A stretch of 48,922 bases of DNA from Daejeonella rubra (lineage in GTDB: Bacteria; Bacteroidota; Bacteroidia; Sphingobacteriales; Sphingobacteriaceae): assembly GCF_900103545.1 (NCBI RefSeq), contig NZ_FNHH01000031.1:1-48922 (forward strand), written 5' to 3'. The position numbers and the translations under genes were made by a program. This document shows positions 33,838 through 41,262 of the stretch, one piece after another. Position 1 is the stretch's first letter, and every line of letters starts with the position of its first letter. The notes under the pieces are model-generated. The model had not been told where the DNA came from and ran no database searches. It worked only from the letters and a program-made list of their open reading frames with translations.

Positions 33838-34368
33838 TTGATTAGGCTAAGACTTGTCAACCAAAACGCATTTAACCTGCTTGAAGGGCGTTCGGTATTT
33901 AAGGAGATGGTTAATAAAGAGGGAGAAAAGTATAATGTCTGGTTAAAGCTGGATTTCGAAAATAGTGACCAGCACGTCAATTATAAGATAAAGCAGTTCA
34001 GCGATCAATACGGTTTTAACCTGGAAAAAACACTTGCTAACTTTCCGATCAAAGAGCTTAGTGACCCGGAGCAGAAAAAACAACTGCTTAGCTCCCTTGA
34101 AAAAGGTAATGTACAGCAGGTTACCGTAAAGCAAGATGAGAAAGAAGCCAAGTACTACATAGAAGCTGTCCCACAGTTTAAGAATATTAATGTTTATGAC
34201 CAGAAAATGCAGATGGTCAGGAGGCAGAATATTCAGGATTTTAAAGTAAATGAAGGTCCGGGGGAAAGAGAAGGCCAGAAACCTGCTAAAAAGCAGGAGC
34301 AGAAAAATGATGCAGATGATAGTCAGCCGAAGCAAAAGCAATCAAGAAAGCGGAAACTATCCGTATAG
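33838..34368 (+). pseudogene. Duplicated C-terminal half of the DUF3945-like gene
   Basis: From 33869 the sequence repeats 31219-31711: FNLLEGRSVFKEMVNKEGEKYN and so on to RKRKLSV, roughly 90% identical at protein level, with the same terminator after it. Upstream of 33869 there is no similarity, and the start at 33838 (MIRLRLVNQN) is accidental. It is the 5'-truncated partner of a direct repeat that encloses the iterons and Fic gene, so it is a scar, although the frame is open and a short peptide could be made. Confidence 0.8.
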
Positions 34369-34382
34369 TCCTTTAAAAGATG

Positions 34383-34407
34383 GCCCGCTTTTGCGGGCTT
34401 CTTTTTT
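34383..34407 (+). terminator. Rho-independent terminator
   Basis: GCCCGC (34383-34388), loop TTTT, GCGGGC (34393-34398), then TTCTTTTTT. A duplicate of the terminator at 31727 and part of the same duplicated segment. Confidence 0.8.
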
Positions 34408-34499
34408 CCTGATTTATTTTCCACTCATAACACAGTAGTGTTAAATACGTTAAATTAACTTATAGTAATCCTGCCTCAATTTCTCTTAAAGCCGTTATT

Positions 34500-35048
34500 A
34501 TGAAGAAGATTATGAATTTATTTATGGCTGTTGTTCTTTTTGCAGCCTGCTCATCTGATAAATTAGACAGGCAAACAGCTCTAAAGCTACTTCAAGATAA
34601 AAAGGCATATCCTAAAGTTCTTGATGAAGAAATCTATACAGCTGATCCCCAGGATGCTAAAAGGATACTTGATTCCGGATTAGAAAAGGAAGGACTTTTA
34701 AAGGTTCAACGTACACAAAAACTAGTGGATATTGGTAGCCCTTTGATTTCCTTTACCGATAAAGCTAAGCCATACTTATTGCCTGTAAGCAATGAAGACA
34801 AAAAGAGTAAGGTACAGCGTGTAAAAATTGCGGAGGAAGTATTAGAAGAAATTTCAGGCATTCAAATGCTGGATGGTGAGAAACGGGCTGTTGTTGAATA
34901 TAAGACTTCTTTTAAAGATATTACGCCGTTTTCTCCGCTATCAACGTTAAAGCTTAATGAAAAAAATACTCGTAAAGCTTATTTTTCGCTTTATGATGAT
35001 GGGTGGCGGTTGGAAGAAAATTCTGGATTGGAATTTCCTGAGAAATAA
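34500..35048 (+). CDS. Lipoprotein of unknown function (182 aa)
   Basis: Signal peptide MKKIMNLFMAVVLFAAC with lipobox LFAAC (Cys17), followed by SSDKLDRQTALKLLQDKKAYPKVLDEEIYTADPQDAKRILDSG. The rest is a mixed alpha/beta domain with no recognised family. Probably anchored in the outer or inner membrane. It stands alone between a terminator and another unknown gene. Confidence 0.75.
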   Translation: MKKIMNLFMAVVLFAACSSDKLDRQTALKLLQDKKAYPKVLDEEIYTADPQDAKRILDSGLEKEGLLKVQRTQKLVDIGSPLISFTDKAKPYLLPVSNEDKKSKVQRVKIAEEVLEEISGIQMLDGEKRAVVEYKTSFKDITPFSPLSTLKLNEKNTRKAYFSLYDDGWRLEENSGLEFPEK

Positions 35049-35125
35049 GGGTAAAGGCTATTCTCATCCTCTATATCTTCAGATCTGGCTTTATTTCTTT
35101 ATGTTTATGCTACTTATTAGAAGCT

Positions 35126-35935
35126 ATGTTGAATAAAGCAGCCTTATCAAAATTTTTATGGAAAGATATTGTGATTGTTAAAATCAATGATGATGATGCG
35201 ATCTTGGTTATATTAATTTTCCAAGATTTGAAACAAGGCAATAAGTTCGTTGAGGAATACCTAAATGTTTATCCATACGAATTTATTGTAACAAAAAATG
35301 AGACAACAGGCCGTCACACTTTCACCCTTAATTTTTCAGATTCAGAATATGGAATTCGTTTTGATTCTACAAAAACATCTGAAAGTTATCCACCTGTAAC
35401 TTGGTTAGGCCAAGGCATCCAAACCTTTATATCCAATGGTATTTGGCGCAAAACTAAAAATAAAAAAGGCCGAGAATATATATACAATCCTGAAATTATC
35501 CCAATTGATGATAATATGCAATCTATCTCCTTAGAAGATGATATTGTTAAATCTTTTTCAAAAGCTATAAGAATCGAATTCTGGCCGAGTACTAAACCGG
35601 ATGAACCAGAAATGGTAATATTAGTTTTTGAAAAAAGACAAGGTATAACCGCATATAATAACTTAATCGACCTAGTTTCAATAAAATCTACATACTTAAA
35701 AATAGAAGTCGGAAAGATGCTAACTATCAGCTTCATTGATGCAGTAGAAGACTTTCACATAACAATACCTAATTTAAAATTTGATAAAGCTCAACTTGAT
35801 GCTTTTAAAGATAGCATAGGTGAGAATCATTCTTTTGGATTTGTCTTGGGTCTGGATCATCCTGAAGCAGATAGGCCTATGCTTCTTCCAACTACTCCTG
35901 ACTTTAAGATAATCACGGTTGCTGGACATATTTAG
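35126..35935 (+). CDS. Hypothetical protein with possible internal repeat (269 aa)
   Basis: Not recognised. Beta-rich and soluble. Two parts look alike: AILVILIFQDLKQGNKFVEEYLNV...TFTLNFSDSEYGIRF (about 22-75) and MVILVFEKRQGITAYNNLIDLV...MLTISFIDAVEDFHI (about 168-215), each a strand, a helix and a strand with an acidic turn. This suggests an internal duplication. The C-terminal 30 residues (FGFVLGLDHPEADRPMLLP) have no counterpart. It starts 77 bp after the lipoprotein gene. Confidence 0.7.
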   Translation: MLNKAALSKFLWKDIVIVKINDDDAILVILIFQDLKQGNKFVEEYLNVYPYEFIVTKNETTGRHTFTLNFSDSEYGIRFDSTKTSESYPPVTWLGQGIQTFISNGIWRKTKNKKGREYIYNPEIIPIDDNMQSISLEDDIVKSFSKAIRIEFWPSTKPDEPEMVILVFEKRQGITAYNNLIDLVSIKSTYLKIEVGKMLTISFIDAVEDFHITIPNLKFDKAQLDAFKDSIGENHSFGFVLGLDHPEADRPMLLPTTPDFKIITVAGHI

Positions 35936-36448
35936 AGGATTTTTATCTTTGAAAATATCTGTTTAGAGCAGCAAGGTTTTAATGTGCAGTCTTTGCAACT
36001 AAACCGGTCAGCCCTTCTCCTTCCTCGAAAAGCTAACCGCCCTCCGGGTGCACGTTCCGGTAATTTCCGGAATACAGTTTACCGCAAAGACTGTAAGATA
36101 TCCGCGGAAAAAGCTTCATTCCGCTCCGCTTCATTCCAGCCCTTTCCCCTATAAAAACACCTTTAATAAAGCAGGTTAAGATGATTATTTGATATAAGCT
36201 TCTCTAATGCGCTATTGATGAAGATTTCTTTTGGCTTTTGCTAAGGCAAATTTATACCTCTTCGGCAGAAAAGGCCATGCCCTTCGGGTTTAGACAAATA
36301 AATCTCCACCCTGCGGGTAGTATTTTTTTGCCTCAAATCCTTGTCTGCCAGCCCTGCGCACAAATATTTTGCCTCTATCAAAAGCCAAATGAGGCGTATG
36401 CCGAAGGGATTTGATAAATAAATAATTTATTCACTTAATTCATGTATC
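35936..36448. other. GC-rich non-coding region with short palindromes
   Basis: 513 bp with no credible ORF. It is richer in G+C than its surroundings and full of short symmetric words: TTCCGG-TAATTT-CCGGAA (36055-36072), the tandem CTTCATTCCGCTC / CGCTTCATTCC (36114-36138), and repeated CTTCGG, CCTTCGGG and CCTGCGGG words. This could be a structured regulatory leader, an oriT-like site or packed repeats. No promoter consensus stands out. Confidence 0.4.
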
Positions 36449-36985
36449 ATGAGTACTACACAAAAAAACCGCCCGAATGTGCAAGGAACAGAAGCAAAAA
36501 AAGAAAATGAGAAAATCGTTGATTCCACTAATGGAAACGGCGCAGCTCACACCAACGTTAAAGCAGAAATCAAAGCTTTAGAAGAAAAGCCGAAAGCCGT
36601 TGAAGCCCCTGTAAAAGCCGAAAACGGACAGGAAAAACCACAGGAAGAACAAGCAAAAGAAGAAGTAAAACCCTTTAAGCCAGCTTTGAATCTAGAAAGT
36701 ACTTTAAAAGTGGTGGAAGGCTTACACCGCAAAAGCCTTCAGCGGATCAACCTGCTTGATCGTATTAAACAGCTTGAAACCTTTGAAATTGCGCAAATGG
36801 AAGATAGCGACGAACTGGAAAGCAATCATTTTCAGGGCTGCCAGTTGATCATCTCTGATGATAAAAACAGAAAGTTTGTAACCAATACCGCAGGGCTGAT
36901 CAAATTGGTTTCTCAATTTATCTACGATGCCTGTCAGGAAAAACTAACTGAAATCGAAGCAAATATCATTTTTCCGAATGCCTAA
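36449..36985 (+). CDS. ICE-conserved hypothetical protein (178 aa)
   Basis: The N-terminal 75 residues are low-complexity and rich in Lys, Glu, Ala and Pro (IKALEEKPKAVEAPVKAENGQ), probably disordered. The C-terminal 100 residues are a compact helical domain (LNLESTLKVVEGLHRKSLQRINLLDRIKQLETFEI, CQLIISDDKNRKFVTNTAGLIKLVSQFIYDACQEKL). Proteins of this layout occur next to DUF932 genes in Bacteroidota elements. The function is unknown. A terminator-like hairpin follows the stop. Confidence 0.75.
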   Translation: MSTTQKNRPNVQGTEAKKENEKIVDSTNGNGAAHTNVKAEIKALEEKPKAVEAPVKAENGQEKPQEEQAKEEVKPFKPALNLESTLKVVEGLHRKSLQRINLLDRIKQLETFEIAQMEDSDELESNHFQGCQLIISDDKNRKFVTNTAGLIKLVSQFIYDACQEKLTEIEANIIFPNA

Positions 36986-36992
36986 CTAAAAA

Positions 36993-37022
36993 AATCCCCC
37001 TCAATAATTGGGGGATTTTATT
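36993..37022 (+). terminator. Rho-independent terminator
   Basis: AATCCCCC (36993-37000), 9-nt loop, GGGGGATT (37010-37017), then TTATTTATT. It lies 7 bp after the stop of the gene at 36449. Confidence 0.75.
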
Positions 37023-37045
37023 TATTCATTTTAACAGGAGCTACA

Positions 37046-37174
37046 ATGATTGAAGTTTTTATAGAAGTAACAGACCAATTATTTTGGGAAGGTTACGCCG
37101 AACAATTAGCCAAAGAAAACCCACAGGTTTTTAATATGGAATTCAATGATTTTTTAAGCACTTACAGTAACTAA
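37046..37174 (+). CDS. Short ORF, 42 aa, before the DUF932 gene
   Basis: ATG at 37046 with ACAGGAGC 5-12 bp upstream as a ribosome site. The peptide starts MIEVFIEVTDQLFWEGYAEQ and ends LSTYSN at TAA 37172-37174, 11 bp before the DUF932 start. Good SD, spacing and protein-like composition support a real small gene co-transcribed with the next. The function is unknown. Confidence 0.6.
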   Translation: MIEVFIEVTDQLFWEGYAEQLAKENPQVFNMEFNDFLSTYSN

Positions 37175-37185
37175 AAAATAACAGC

Positions 37186-38235
37186 ATGGCACACAACCTG
37201 AATTTTAACGAAAATACCGGAAAGCATAGTTTTTTCAGCGTAAAAGAAAAAGCATGGCACGGATTAGGGCAGATTGTAGAAAGCTACCCGACCAGCGCAG
37301 AAGCCATACAATTTGCAGGCTTAGATTATACCGTGGAGAAACGCCCTTTGTTTACGTATGATTCTGAAAACTATAGGGCAAACAAGGAAACGGAACTTGT
37401 AATTCCAGAAATCGATGTTCCCGATTTTTTTGCAACTATCCGCACCGATAACGAGCAAATTTTAGGGGTAGTTGGTAAAGAATATGAAGTGATACAAAAC
37501 GGGGATGCGTTTTCTTTTTTTGATGCAATTGTAGGCGGTAAAGAAGGCATTCTTTACGAAACCGCAGGAGCATTGGGAAAAGGAGAGAAGATTTTTATTA
37601 CTGCGAAACTTCCGGGGTATATTCGTGTGGGTTCTGATGATCTGATTGAAAAATATCTTTTCCTGACCACTTCGCATGATGGCTATGGCAGCATTACGGC
37701 AGCGTTTACCCCTGTACGGATAGTATGTAACAATACGCTGAATGCTGCTTTAGGTAATATGAGCAATTGTATTAAAATCCGTCATACCCAAAGCGCACCC
37801 GATAAATTGAAAGAAGCGCATAAGGTTATGGGCATTTCAAATACGCTTTCGGATGAACTAAACGGAATTTTTAACCGCTGGGCAAAAGTCCGCATTACAG
37901 ACAAAGAAGTTTTGAAACTGGTTCAACAGGCTATGGCACCATCTAAGGAAATTTTACAAAATGTTCTGAATGGCAGGGAAGATGAACATTCCAGTTATTT
38001 TAATAATATATGCGGCAGCGTATGCGAGTACGCATTTGGTAACCAAACGCAACAGACCGCAACCACCAAAGGGACACTTTTTGGAGCATACAATGCCATC
38101 ACCGGATATTTTCAAAATGTGAAAGACTATAAAAACGAGGAAGCTAAAGCAAAATCTATTCTTTTTGGTACTGGCTTTAACAAATCACAAAATGCTTTTC
38201 GCCTTTGTACTGAATTTGAGAAAATGGAAAATTAA
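37186..38235 (+). CDS. DUF932 (phage/plasmid-like) protein (349 aa)
   Basis: Full-length DUF932/TIGR03299 member: AWHGLGQIVESYPTSAEAIQFAGLDYTVEKRPLF, QILGVVGKEYEVIQNGDAFSFFDAIVG, and the central FLTTSHDGYGSITAAFTPVRIVCNNTLNAAL block are diagnostic. These proteins are widespread on plasmids, phages and ICEs. Their role is not established, though some are linked to DNA maintenance. It lies 11 bp after a 42-codon ORF. Confidence 0.92.
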   Translation: MAHNLNFNENTGKHSFFSVKEKAWHGLGQIVESYPTSAEAIQFAGLDYTVEKRPLFTYDSENYRANKETELVIPEIDVPDFFATIRTDNEQILGVVGKEYEVIQNGDAFSFFDAIVGGKEGILYETAGALGKGEKIFITAKLPGYIRVGSDDLIEKYLFLTTSHDGYGSITAAFTPVRIVCNNTLNAALGNMSNCIKIRHTQSAPDKLKEAHKVMGISNTLSDELNGIFNRWAKVRITDKEVLKLVQQAMAPSKEILQNVLNGREDEHSSYFNNICGSVCEYAFGNQTQQTATTKGTLFGAYNAITGYFQNVKDYKNEEAKAKSILFGTGFNKSQNAFRLCTEFEKMEN

Positions 38236-38569
38236 GAATTTGTTTGAAATTTAAAAGGAGTGCGGGCTATAGCTCGCATTTCTTAAAATTCGCCAGTAGC
38301 CCCCGATTTTCCGTTCGGAAAATCGGGGGCTACTCATTTAAGAAGATGATGGAATACAGGAACCTAAAGGCGGTCAGTGTCAAAGAGAGTTAAGCAATCA
38401 ATTATAGCACAAATTTAGGCACAGGCTATAAAACGCTTGCAAAAGACTACGGCATAAACACAACCCCATGCTCATTTCCTTCATTTATTCCGTTTCCTTT
38501 TGCGCTATTTAAGCCTTTTGCCCCTGGAAGCACCATAATTAATTTTTTAACTATTTAAAACCAAAGATT
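38236..38569. other. Intergenic region with decayed coding traces
   Basis: 334 bp. It contains the strong hairpin at 38296-38333 (separate entry) and a short reading frame at 38346-38390 that breaks off at a stop codon. No intact gene. Confidence 0.4.
38296..38333. repeat. Perfect 38-bp hairpin
   Basis: GTAGCCCCCGATTTTCC (38296-38312), GTTC, then its exact complement (38317-38333). If the inner G-C pair is counted, the stem is 18 bp. No T run follows, so it is not a standard terminator. It may be a REP-like element, a bidirectional terminator or a structured RNA end after the DUF932 gene. Confidence 0.75.
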
Positions 38570-39040
38570 ATGGAAAAGCTTCAAGATCAGATTTCATTGT
38601 ACCATGTATCAGAAATCAATGTGACCTATAGGCCAAAATTTAAAGCCTCTGAAAGACCCAAAGTATCAACTTCAAAGGAAGTGTATGACATTTTGTTCAA
38701 TAACTGGGATCTCGATAAGATCGAACTTTTAGAACAGTTCAAAATTCTCCTATTGAACAGAGCAAATCGAGTAATAGGGATATATGAAGTTTCATCTGGT
38801 GGAATGGCTGGAACGGTAGCTGATCCGAAGCTGATTTTTTCAACTGCATTAAAGGCTTGCGCAAGTTCCATCATCTTATCGCACAACCACCCTTCTGGTA
38901 ATTTAAAGCCAAGTGAGGCAGACATCGTATTAACACATAAACTAAAAAATGCCGGAAGCTTTTTGGATATAGCCGTCCTGGATCATTTAATAATGACTTC
39001 TGAAGGATATTATTCATTTGAGGATGAAGGAATAATATAA
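38570..39040 (+). CDS. radC: RadC-like JAB/MPN-domain protein (156 aa)
   Basis: RadC-family JAMM domain: YEVSSGGMAGTVADPKLIFSTALKACASSIILSHNHPSGNLKPSEAD contains the metal-binding HxH-x10-D signature (His105, His107, Asp118), followed by LDHLIMTSEGYYSFEDEG. It is shorter than chromosomal RadC (about 220 aa) because the N-terminal HhH part is missing, as is normal for ICE- and phage-borne copies. The exact activity of these proteins is unclear despite the DNA-repair name. Confidence 0.92.
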   Translation: MEKLQDQISLYHVSEINVTYRPKFKASERPKVSTSKEVYDILFNNWDLDKIELLEQFKILLLNRANRVIGIYEVSSGGMAGTVADPKLIFSTALKACASSIILSHNHPSGNLKPSEADIVLTHKLKNAGSFLDIAVLDHLIMTSEGYYSFEDEGII

Positions 39041-39240
39041 GGGGGAAACCCCTTTTTTATGCTTACGCCATTGACGAAATTTCGGCATATTTTAATATAT
39101 AATACCCGAAGCAGAGCTTCGAGGAATTCTCAAATAGAGTATTGCCTTAAAAACTAATTTCAAGAAGGTTAAAAAAACATTAAATTAGATGATCCAATAA
39201 TCTGCAGAGGATAAATGTCAAAGTTTCATGTTAATTACAA

Positions 39241-39840
39241 ATGGAAAAAAGCAATAAGTCAAATTATTCCAGTACCATCCCCTCTAAAAGCTTAGAGGCG
39301 CTGAGACACCTATTTGGCCAACCGGAAATGACAGAGAACCAAGCCAGAAGATACGTTGCTAAGGTTAAAATATTCAAGAATCAACAACTGAAAAGTAGAC
39401 TTGAATACCAAAAAACATTATTCGAATACCATCAGGCTTTAGTAGAAGAAGCTAAAGCTTATATTTCTGACCTTACTACAACCCATGATGATCACGATAC
39501 GGCAATAAAGATTGTACAAGATGCATGGAAAGAAGCCTTAGGATTAATAAAGCCAATGACAATTGGGGACTTCTTTATTAAAGAGGAAACAGTCTTCTCT
39601 GGCAACAAGGGAGTTGTTTATTGGACTAACATCGGTATGGAATTAATAAAAAAAGGTAATATCACGAAAGCCTCAGCTATTTCTGAAATTACAAAGTATG
39701 ATGATTTTCAAAAATCGGGAGTTTCGGAAGAAGCGCTTTCACTCAGTATGTCAGGCCAGTTTGAGCAGCAAAGGAGAGACATATATGAGCAGTTCAAAAA
39801 GATAAATAAGAGCTATCAAATTATAAAAAAGACTTTATAG
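39241..39840 (+). CDS. Hypothetical helical protein (199 aa)
   Basis: Not recognised. Soluble and strongly helical, with Ser/Lys-rich ends and a middle part MTIGDFFIKEETVFSGNKGVVYWTNIGMELI. The last 35 residues (FEQQRRDIYEQFKKINKSYQIIKKTL) suggest a coiled coil. It lies 200 bp after the radC-like gene and 444 bp before the IetA/IetS-like pair, same strand, so it could be an accessory to either or neither. Confidence 0.7.
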   Translation: MEKSNKSNYSSTIPSKSLEALRHLFGQPEMTENQARRYVAKVKIFKNQQLKSRLEYQKTLFEYHQALVEEAKAYISDLTTTHDDHDTAIKIVQDAWKEALGLIKPMTIGDFFIKEETVFSGNKGVVYWTNIGMELIKKGNITKASAISEITKYDDFQKSGVSEEALSLSMSGQFEQQRRDIYEQFKKINKSYQIIKKTL

Positions 39841-40284
39841 TCCAGAATAGACTTCTAAAATCTACCGAACGGGGAATTATTGAAATATGCTTACCTCTCT
39901 GATGATGATAGGTAAGGAAAAACAATTGAAACAATTTACTAAAATTATTAGTAAATTAGTTGCTAATTATTGCCATGGCAATGATTCTGATTAGCACTAT
40001 CGCTTATCTTGACTTATATACCTTTTTTAAAAGCGGGTGAAAGTTACAAAACTGGTACTTTTAAATGGTATATCTTTAAATTGTTGGCTCCAGTTACCGA
40101 CTGTTGGTTGCGATGAATGTTCTTGATGTGACAATATGCATAAAGTAGGGCTAAACAATCTAATTCTTAACAAGGCCGTTATTTATACACAAAATATCAT
40201 TTTAACATTAACCAATTCCTAGATTACAGGGTATAAAGTTTTAAAAAATCTTTTTCACTTTAATCGTTAATTTGCAACCTTAAT
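39841..40284. other. Intergenic region upstream of the AAA/protease pair
   Basis: 444 bp, AT-rich, no credible ORF on either strand. Near its right end TTAATTTG (40267-40274) is one base off the TAnnTTTG consensus and would give a leader of a few bases to the ATG at 40285. Nothing else is seen. Confidence 0.4.
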
Positions 40285-41262
40285 ATGGCAGCAGCGGATC
40301 AAATAAAAAGTTTAATAAAATCTTTCGGGGAGAGCGACGAGGATAGATTTTTTGCATCGGCTATGCAAATTGCAGCTTCCGAAGCACGTCAAGGACATAC
40401 GACGTTTGCTCACGAACTTAAATTACTAATTGAGAAAGCAAGAAAGAGTCGCTCCTTAAATTTTCTAGACCAAGGAAAAACCATATCTATATCTCAGCCA
40501 AAAAGGGAGTTACATGAGTTAATAGATGTCTTTCAACCTAAAATCAAGCTAAATGATATGGTTTTAGCATCTAATATTCATAATGCTCTTTCAAAATTAA
40601 TAGTTGAACAGCAAAAATGGGAAATTCTTAGACAGCATAATCTTACACCTCGCAGAAAATTATTATTAACAGGCCCTCCTGGCTGCGGTAAAACCATGAC
40701 GGCACAAGCGTTAGCGGGCAGTCTTGGAATTCCCGTATTTATTATTCGGTTAGATGGTCTGATGTCTAAATTCATGGGCGAGTCTATAACTAAATTGCGT
40801 TTAATATTCGATGCTATGCCGGATCATAGAGGAGTCTACTTATTTGATGAATTCGACTCTATTGGTTCTCATCGAAACCAAGGTCAAGATGTTGGAGAAG
40901 TTAAAAGGGTCCTAAATAGCTTTTTAATTAATATTGAAAAAGATCAAAGTAATAGCATAATAATAGCTGCTACAAATATTCCAGAGTCACTAGATAAGGC
41001 CTTATTTAGGCGGTTCGATGACATTATAGAATATCCGCTTCCAGGAAAGAAAGAAATTCAAGATACTTTAAAACGAAACTTGCAAAGTTTTGGATTTAAG
41101 GAAAAGATTAGTTTTTCACAAGTTGCTAATGAAGCTATAGGTTTGAATTATTCGGAAATTGTACGAGCCTGTGAAGAAACTATTAAAGAAATGATTTTAT
41201 CGGGTGCAAAAACACTTAATAAATCTGATCTTATCGCTTCCTTGGGTAAAAGAAAAGCATAA
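40285..41262 (+). CDS. ietA: IetA-like AAA+ ATPase (325 aa)
   Basis: N-terminal helical part of about 100 residues, then one AAA+ domain: Walker A GPPGCGKT (130-137), pore-loop region SKFMGESITKLRLIFD, Walker B YLFDEFD (185-191), sensor-1 IIAATNIP and arginine-finger segment ALFRRFDDI. These are FtsH/Cdc48-like features of a remodelling ATPase. Its stop overlaps the protease start by one base (TAATG), so the two are translationally coupled. The AAA+ plus subtilisin operon matches the ietA/ietS pair of Agrobacterium Ti plasmids, where the ATPase behaves as antitoxin, and the ietAS anti-phage system. Confidence 0.87.
   Translation: MAAADQIKSLIKSFGESDEDRFFASAMQIAASEARQGHTTFAHELKLLIEKARKSRSLNFLDQGKTISISQPKRELHELIDVFQPKIKLNDMVLASNIHNALSKLIVEQQKWEILRQHNLTPRRKLLLTGPPGCGKTMTAQALAGSLGIPVFIIRLDGLMSKFMGESITKLRLIFDAMPDHRGVYLFDEFDSIGSHRNQGQDVGEVKRVLNSFLINIEKDQSNSIIIAATNIPESLDKALFRRFDDIIEYPLPGKKEIQDTLKRNLQSFGFKEKISFSQVANEAIGLNYSEIVRACEETIKEMILSGAKTLNKSDLIASLGKRKA

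Noticed and set aside
34250..34438. 62-codon ORF running through the terminator after the duplicated DUF3945 end
   Set aside because: Frame-shifted shadow of the duplicated segment that crosses a terminator.
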